DNA of 64,000 bases. It comes from Macquaria australasica. Taxonomy: Eukaryota; Chordata; Actinopteri; Centrarchiformes; Percichthyidae. The position numbers and the translations under genes are program-made. Numbering within the stretch: position 1 is the stretch's first letter; each line of letters starts with the position of its first letter. Under the pieces are notes generated by a model that ran no database searches, had not been told where the DNA came from, and saw only the letters and a list, made by a program, of their open reading frames with translations. Positions 58,150-64,000 of this stretch are shown here, piece by piece. The stretch lies in NCBI GenBank assembly GCA_005408345.1, contig SEMN01000320.1, positions 525,091 to 589,090 on the forward strand. Direction: 5' to 3'.

Positions 58150-58645
58150 AGCTAGTTAGCTAAGCTTAGCATAAAGACTGTAAGCAGGGGAAACAGCTAG
58201 CACGTCTCCGTCCAAAGGTTAAAAAAATTGCCCACTAACATCTCTAAAGCTCACTAACGGTGAGACAAAAAGTATAAAAATGACAAGTTGTGTTTTGTGC
58301 CCGGCAAGCTCACAGTAATGTCAAGTCTCCAGAAGTTGTTGAGCCCAACCAAGAAATAGTCCAACACATTACCCCCCGTAAAAATCACAAATTGTCGCTT
58401 TTACACTTTTGTATACTTATTAAACAAAGGAAACATAACATGTTAATTAGTGCACTTTAGAAATAGCGGTAGGCAGAATTGGAGAGAGACAGGCTAGCTG
58501 CCTCCCTCTTTATGCTAAGCTAAGCTAAATGTCTTCTGGCTGTAGCTTCATATTTAGCATACAGACACAAGAGTGGTATCGACCTTGTCATCTAACTCTC
58601 AGCAAGAAAGTGAGTAAGTGTATTTCCCAAAATGTCAAACTAGTA
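58150..58645. mobile_element. Palindromic (foldback) element, copy 3, left end missing
   Basis: The segment starts inside the left arm ('gctagttagctaagcttagc') and runs through the centre to the outer right end ('tatttcccaaaatgtcaaac'). It keeps the most central sequence of the three copies, including the inverted pair 'aaaaagtataaaaatgacaa' (58266-58285) and 'ttgtcgcttttacacttttg' (58392-58411). About 100 bp of the outer left arm are lost. No coding capacity. Confidence 0.8.
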
Positions 58646-61067
58646 ATATTTGTGTGCATTCAAGCAATATTATAGCGTAGTATAACAGTATTAAAGCTGC
58701 TGTAGATGAAATACCGGGTTGCTGGTGTGGGCGGGGCAACAGTTGAGCACAGTTCCTTGCATTTAATATAATTTTGATGATTTTCTATGTAATTGTGCTC
58801 ATATTTCTAAATCATGATATACATTCATATTGCAAAAACATTCCTATTAATATTGTGATATAAATTTTAGCCCTAGTGGTACCATGAGGGGATAAAGCTT
58901 TACTGTGCCAGCCGTCTTAATGACCTTACCACAAAATGACCTTTGATGGAGATGAGTCAAGTTTTAGTAACTGCAGTTTCACACTTTCTTGTTTGTTTCA
59001 GCTTTTTACAAGAACTCCTTGCTTCGTATGAACCATTAAAAAACCAAACACACCATGACCAGTGTATTTCGAATGGCTAATTAAGAGTGCCACAGCAAAT
59101 TACTACTCACTGCTAAACGGTATTCACCCATACTGATCATTGTGTTGTCAGTGTGCACACACAAAGGGTTAGGACATACACACACACAGAGACATGCATG
59201 CACACACATTCTCCAGATTTGAAGGTCATTGGCTTCTTTCATACATGCACGGTGGCGTTCAGTGCCCAAGATAAAAGTGGGCGACCCCCTTTCACGGCTT
59301 TGATTCAGAGGAATTGGCCTGTGGGATGTGAAGCTACAAAGCACCTTTTTGTCTTCTGAACGTTTGTGTGTCGCGGTAGCTTTCATGTCACAGTTTCATT
59401 GAAGAGTCAAGCAACTGACTGCCAAGTGTGGACTTTGTGATAGACTTGGTTCTCATTAGCTTCAAAAATGTAACATCTGCTTTGAACTTCACAGTCATTT
59501 ACAGTTTTAGCTCCTGCTTCAAGGTGTATCCGGACATTTTGGACTAAAACTTGACAGGAAATTATATATTTTGACGTTTGTCGTGGTAAATTTAGTCCCT
59601 CTGGCTCTTTCATAATGTAAATTCGGCAGGTCAACCCGGACTATGGAAAATGTAGATCTAGCCTATGCAGTCCTACCTCTAGAAATATTCCTTCTCCTTT
59701 CCTTTTACATTTTATAAAGTAAAAACGTGTTAATGGCTCAAGTGGCAACATGAAAACCTACTGAACATAAAAATATGAAAACCTATATTTAAAGCAGAGG
59801 AAGTGATATTATTGTAAATGTTTGTCCTTGTTTTTTGTTGACTCAAGGTACACACCTTGGCATTCTCTTGTCGACTGGGAGTGTAAAAGGTGCATGTGTG
59901 TGTTTATGAGGTTATCTAACAGTCTGTGATTGCTATGGGAGTGACGGCAGTCCGCAGGTAGGGCAGGCTGTGTTTAGACTGGGGTCTAGGGCCTCCACAT
60001 GCGATATACAGCACAGATAAAGACGTTACAGTGCACCTGAATGAGCACCAGCTGGAAACCTAACCCCTGTACTTCATAACTGGCTTTGTCAAGACACCTC
60101 AACACCATAAACGTGGATATTTAACTCTTAAGATATTGCGAGAGATATTTAATGTTTTAGATTCAATGCAACTCCCAACTGCCATTCTTTCAGACATGCT
60201 GAGGTGTTGAAATGTGATGCGACTGTTTACTGGAAGCAAAAGCATTCACTGAATTCTTTCACAGTCCATTTTTGACAGGAAGCAAAATAACTGAATTATG
60301 CCTTGATTTAAACAAGAGGCTTGTCTCAATCCATTTAGTGACCCGCTTTCTCACAAGAAAAGAAAAGACAGGCTTTATTAGCTATTCAAGGAAATGTGCA
60401 ATCAGTGTTGCTCACACACACCCACAGTACTTAAAATGTCTCATGTAGTTGCATGTAAAGTTGAGTGTTGGTCTGGTGGCTCAAAAGACAAAAGTAGAGT
60501 CTGTATAAAATATCTGATCACACACACAGCTCAACATTTTTTTAAAATTTATATTCTAAATTTTAACAAACTTATTAACCTAGGAAACAATGTGTTCTTT
60601 CAGCAGCCAGTGCGTACATCCGGGTGGAAAACTTTTTGCAATCACACCTAAAATATCAAGTGTCAGGCTTCAAAAAACAATCGCACCATGTGACAAATGA
60701 AAATTGAAGTGCCAGTTGAAAAGTCATGTTATTCTCCTGCGGCAACACATGTGACCAGGACAAGGAAGAGTGAATAGAAGTTAATTGGTCATTATTATTA
60801 GCTGTTTCTGTCTTTATTTTAGTTTTAGTTATGAGCCTTGACAGGTGAGTCATAGTGAGCAAAGTTTCTATTTATGCTCTAAATTTCCTACACACACTGT
60901 ATGTCCTAAGCAATCTGTCACTGAGGTGCTTTTTTTTTTTTTCAACTTGACCTGGACTAGCACATTTGACCTAGGTGACGACTGGGCGGTGACTTCCTAT
61001 TGTCTCTTCCAGGCCTCGTTTCATCTCCGTTGACGGAGGAAATGGAGTAACAACGACCCCTTAAAAA

Positions 61068-61069
<2 letters not shown>

Positions 61070-61101
<32 letters not shown>
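61070..61101. repeat. (CA)n microsatellite
   Basis: About sixteen CA units after an A-rich run. Confidence 0.9.
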
Positions 61102-61103
<2 letters not shown>

Positions 61104-61205
61104 TTTCCTTGCTTGCTCTCTTCTGTCTCTATAGAAGTCTGTTATCTCTCTACCTGAACCTTGAGGCAGACTTCCCTGGTCATGCCTGACTACACCCCTG
61201 TAATG

Positions 61206-61231
61206 GTGTGTGTGTGTGTGTGTGTGTGTGT
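61206..61231. repeat. (TG)n microsatellite
   Basis: About thirteen TG units, 104 bp from a CA tract, so the two could pair as an imperfect inverted repeat. Confidence 0.9.
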
Positions 61232-61903
61232 ATGCTTTTTCTCCTTGCTAAGTAAGACAGCAGCTCAGACAGTGACAGCATTGTTCCCAGTGAGCACACC
61301 AGGAAGTGACTCTGAACACGTCTCAGTGCGTTAAACATTAGCTGGTCTCCAAATGCCTCTTTACCCCTCGAACATGGATTAGAGGCTACTTAGGATCACT
61401 CCCATACAAGTGTAAAACTAGACAGGTTGTTAAGAGCCGGATAAACAGAGGAGTGACAGCTTTACAGGTTTTCTCATCGTGTGGGTGTTCACGTTTGTGT
61501 GTACACTATGTGACGCAATACTGGACTTTTTTTAAGCCCTGCAGGGTAAAAAAACGATCAGGACCAAAGCTTGCTACACCCACTACCCTGACAATCATAA
61601 AGGCCGATGACAAGACCACAAAGAGGCTCTGAACCTGGTTGTTTTCTGTTTTCATGAACATAGCAGGAACACAGGTTTTTGTTCCACCTGCTGTTGTTGC
61701 ACTCGAATATGGTTGCTAATCAAGAAGGTCACTGTATTCTGCTTGAACCCATGTAAAACGCTCCAGATAAGGTCTGCTGAATGTCAGTATATACGAGGTA
61801 CTAGGAGAATTCAAACAATTCTCCAGCGTGCAACATATCAGTTTAATTCAACCATGTTCTGGCCAGCATTGGCACTGCATGGAAAAAAAATGCAACCCCA
61901 TAA

Positions 61904-62068
61904 TTGTCGAGGTGGTGTCCAGGTAATGATGTGGGCTTTGTTGATAATTGGCGGACTTTCTGGAGAAGACCTGGTCTGATTAGGAGAGATGGCATTCATC
62001 CCACTTTGGATGGAGCCGCTCTCATATCTAGAAATCTGGTCGAATTTATTAGTGGCCCAAAGCCATGA
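61904..62068 (+). pseudogene. C-terminal fragment of LINE ORF1 (SGNH/GDSL-type esterase)
   Basis: One frame runs from just after TAA at 61901 to TGA at 62066. It reads ...[19 protein letters not shown], then [19 protein letters not shown]. The block DGIH (61988-61999) is the conserved D-x-x-H of SGNH hydrolases, which supplies the catalytic Asp and His. Esterase domains of this kind are known in ORF1 of CR1/L2-group LINEs, where they are thought to help membrane or RNP handling. The upstream part with the catalytic Ser (GDS) and Gly/Asn blocks is not readable here, so the copy is a fragment. Confidence 0.65.
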
Positions 62069-62104
62069 CAACTCAGAGTTCAGACCATAGACTTAATACA
62101 GTCT

Positions 62105-64000
62105 GTGGTCCAGACCAGGAGGCAGAGTTGCAGTCCCACACGCTTCTCTGCGCTTCCATTAGAGCAGTTACCCACCCTAAACTCCACAGAGAGGTTGTCT
62201 GCCCCCAGACCACTTGAATTATTTAAATCAAAAGTAAACAGAAGAAGAGTTACACATAAAAACCTAATAAAAAGTAAAACCACCACTGCAACAGAACAAC
62301 AAAATAGGAGAATTAAATGTGGACTCTTAAACATCAGATCTCTCTCATCTAAAGCTGTTCTAGTAAACGATCTAATTTCAGATCATAATATTGATTTTGT
62401 CTTACTGAAACCTGGCTGTGTCACGATGAATATGTTAGCCCTAAATGAATCCACTCTAGTCACATTAATACTCACATTTCTCAGGGCTCCGGGCAGGAGG
62501 TGGAAATTTACAGCCATCTTCGACTCAAGCCCTATTAATCCAGAGCCCCAACCCTGAAAACTAAATTATATGCTTCGTTGAAAGCCTTGTTCTTAGCCTT
62601 TCACCCAACCTGGAAAACAGTACAGCCAATTCTATTTGTTATAGTGTACGGCTTTCCTGGACCGTATTCTGAATTTTTATCTGAATTCTCAGAGTTCTTA
62701 TCAGGTTTAGTCTTAAAACAGATAAAATAATTATTGTAGGTGATTTTTAATATTCATGTGGGATGTGAAAATGATAGCCTTAGTGCTGCGTTTATCTCAT
62801 TATTAGATTCGATTGGCTTCAGTCAGAGTGTACATAAACCCACTCACTGTTTTAACCACACCCTCGACCTTGTTCTTGTTTATGGGATTGAAATTGAACA
62901 TCTAATAGTCTTTCCACAGAATTATTTTTTTATCAGACCATTTTCTATTAACTTTTGAATTCCTATTACTGGACTACACGCCATTAGGCAAACATTCCTA
63001 CACTAGATGTCTATCTGATAGTGCTGTAGCTAAATTTAAGGAAGTGATTCCATCGGCATTAAATTCAGTTCCATGTCTCAATGTAACAGATGGCTCCTAT
63101 GCTAACTTTAGTCCCTCCCAAATTGATCATCTTGTTGATAGTGCTGCAGGCTCACTACGAATAACACTCGACTCTATCGCCCTCTAAAAAAGAAGATAAT
63201 AAAACAGAGGAGGTTAGCTCCATGGTATAACCCGCAAACCCGCAAATTAAAACAAACATCGCGAAAACTTGAAAGGAATGGGCGTTCCACCAATCTGGAA
63301 GAATCACGTTTAGCCTGGCAAGATAGTCTTAAAATTTATAGGAAGACCCTCCGTAATGCCAGAGCAGCTTACTACTCATCATTAATAGAGGAAAATAAGA
63401 ACAACCCCAGGTTTCTGTTCAGCACTGTAGCCAGGCTGACAGAGAGTCACAGCTCTGTTGAGCCATGTATTCCTCTAGACCTCAGTAGTAATGACTTCAT
63501 GAGGCTTCTTTAAAGATAAAATTCTAACTATTAAGAGAAAATTCAGCACCTCCTGCCCTCAGTTGGTACTGACTTACATCTTCAAGCAGGAACCTTAGAA
63601 ACAACTGTAAAACCTGTACATTTAGACTGTTTTTCTCCCATCAACCGTAATCAACTAACTTCCATGATTTCCTCATCTAAGCCATCAACGTGTCTCTTAG
63701 ACCCCGTCCCAACTAGGCTGCTTAAAGAAATTTTACCCATAGTTAGCACTTATGTACTAGATATGATCAATCTGTCCTTATTTAAAGGCTATGTGCCACA
63801 GTCCTTTAAAGTAGCTGTAATTAAGCCTCTTCTTAAAAAGCCCACTCTTGATCCAGGGATTTTGTCAAATTATAGACCTATATCTAACCCTCCTTTTCTC
63901 TCTAAGGTCCTTGAGAAAGCAGTCGCCAATCAGTTGTGTGACTTTCTACACAACAACAACCTGTTTGAGGATTTTCAGTCAGGATTTAGAGTGCATCATA
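62105..64000 (+). pseudogene. LINE ORF2 (AP endonuclease and partial reverse transcriptase), frameshifted
   Basis: ORF2 nicks target DNA and copies the element RNA. The endonuclease begins near 62318 (IKCGLLNIRSLSSKA). Its catalytic Glu lies in TETW (62404-62415), one frame away from the preceding codons, which shows a 1-nt deletion. A further shift lies near 62446-62451, and an extra T in GDF-NIHV (about 62741-62752) breaks the next catalytic block. The SDH motif follows at 62932-62940 after another shift. A linker is open at 63181-63513 (PLKKKIIKQRRLAPWYN onwards). A last frame is open from 63535 to the window edge (155 codons) and carries the reverse transcriptase start, including LSNYRPIS and FEDFQSGF. 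The catalytic YADD motif would lie beyond 64000. Long open stretches between single-base lesions suggest a moderately young but inactive copy. Confidence 0.85.

Larger units (their letters stand above)
58646..61903. other. Non-coding DNA left of the LINE
   Basis: No gene was recognised. Paired microsatellites lie at 61070-61101 (CA) and 61206-61231 (TG). The phrase at 61755-61788, 'cgctccagataaggtctgct', resembles the tail common to fish L2-type LINEs and SINEs and may be a fragment. The left limit of the LINE cannot be fixed, so part of 61700-61900 may belong to it. Confidence 0.5.
61904..64000 (+). mobile_element. L2/CR1-like LINE, degraded and cut by the window edge
   Basis: In order, the segment contains the C-terminal end of an SGNH-hydrolase-type ORF1, then ORF2 with an apurinic/apyrimidinic endonuclease domain, a basic linker and the first part of a reverse transcriptase, all on the + strand. 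The phrases GLLNIRSLSSKA, IIIVGD, NYRPIS and FQSGFR are characteristic of L2/CR1-group LINEs in teleosts. Several single-base frameshifts break ORF2, so this copy is dead. The element continues past position 64000, where the catalytic part of the reverse transcriptase and the 3' tail would lie. The left boundary is uncertain; 5' truncation is usual for LINEs. Confidence 0.88.

Noticed and set aside
1..64000. CRISPR array, bacterial operon, prophage or defence system
   Set aside because: No regularly spaced repeats other than microsatellites, no ribosome-binding-site-led gene chains, and the sequence character is vertebrate.

Overview
This window looks like nuclear DNA of a ray-finned (teleost) fish, most likely a percomorph. 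The grounds are an AT-rich background with a single CpG-dense patch, many (CA)n/(TG)n microsatellites, and transposable elements of typical teleost kinds: a Tc1/mariner element with fish-type termini, an L2/CR1-like LINE, a tRNA-derived SINE, an LTR with a 5-bp target duplication, and several short non-autonomous elements. No prokaryotic gene organisation, CRISPR array, rRNA or true tRNA gene was seen. No conserved host protein-coding exon could be recognised; nearly all open frames are short and at chance level.

Layout. 1-5.1 kb: AT-rich non-coding DNA with one degenerate interspersed repeat (3620-3785). 5.16-5.47 kb: a CpG-dense segment with E-box, ETS and YY1-like sites, the best candidate for a promoter and non-coding first exon on the + strand. 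5.5-15.8 kb: intron-like or intergenic DNA with a foldback element (9518-9816), a perfect RFX X-box (11014-11027), and a hAT-like MITE with an 8-bp target duplication (12955-13291). 15.8-17.4 kb: an almost complete Tc1/mariner transposon (15835-17442) with TA duplications and about 250-270 bp terminal inverted repeats. Its transposase has one internal stop and DD38E spacing. 17.4-29 kb: a possible 36-nt microexon (20481-20516), a solo LTR (23359-23715) and a minus-strand SINE (24112-24334). 29-61 kb: mostly featureless, with another short element (29060-29549), two more foldback copies (37021-37474 and 58150-58645), a second hAT-like copy (52971-53215), a purine-rich tract ending in (GGGA)n (46909-47299), and long CA tracts. 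61.9-64 kb: a 5'-degraded, frameshifted LINE running off the right edge, with an SGNH-esterase-type ORF1 end, an AP-endonuclease and the start of the reverse transcriptase.

The simplest reading is that a gene promoter lies near 5.3 kb, and the rest is its long first intron or an intergenic region shaped by transposon insertions. The gene cannot be named from this window. No new multi-gene system was found. The points most worth checking are the nearly intact DD38E Tc1 element, the solo LTR, the RFX-site region, the microexon candidate and the CpG promoter.
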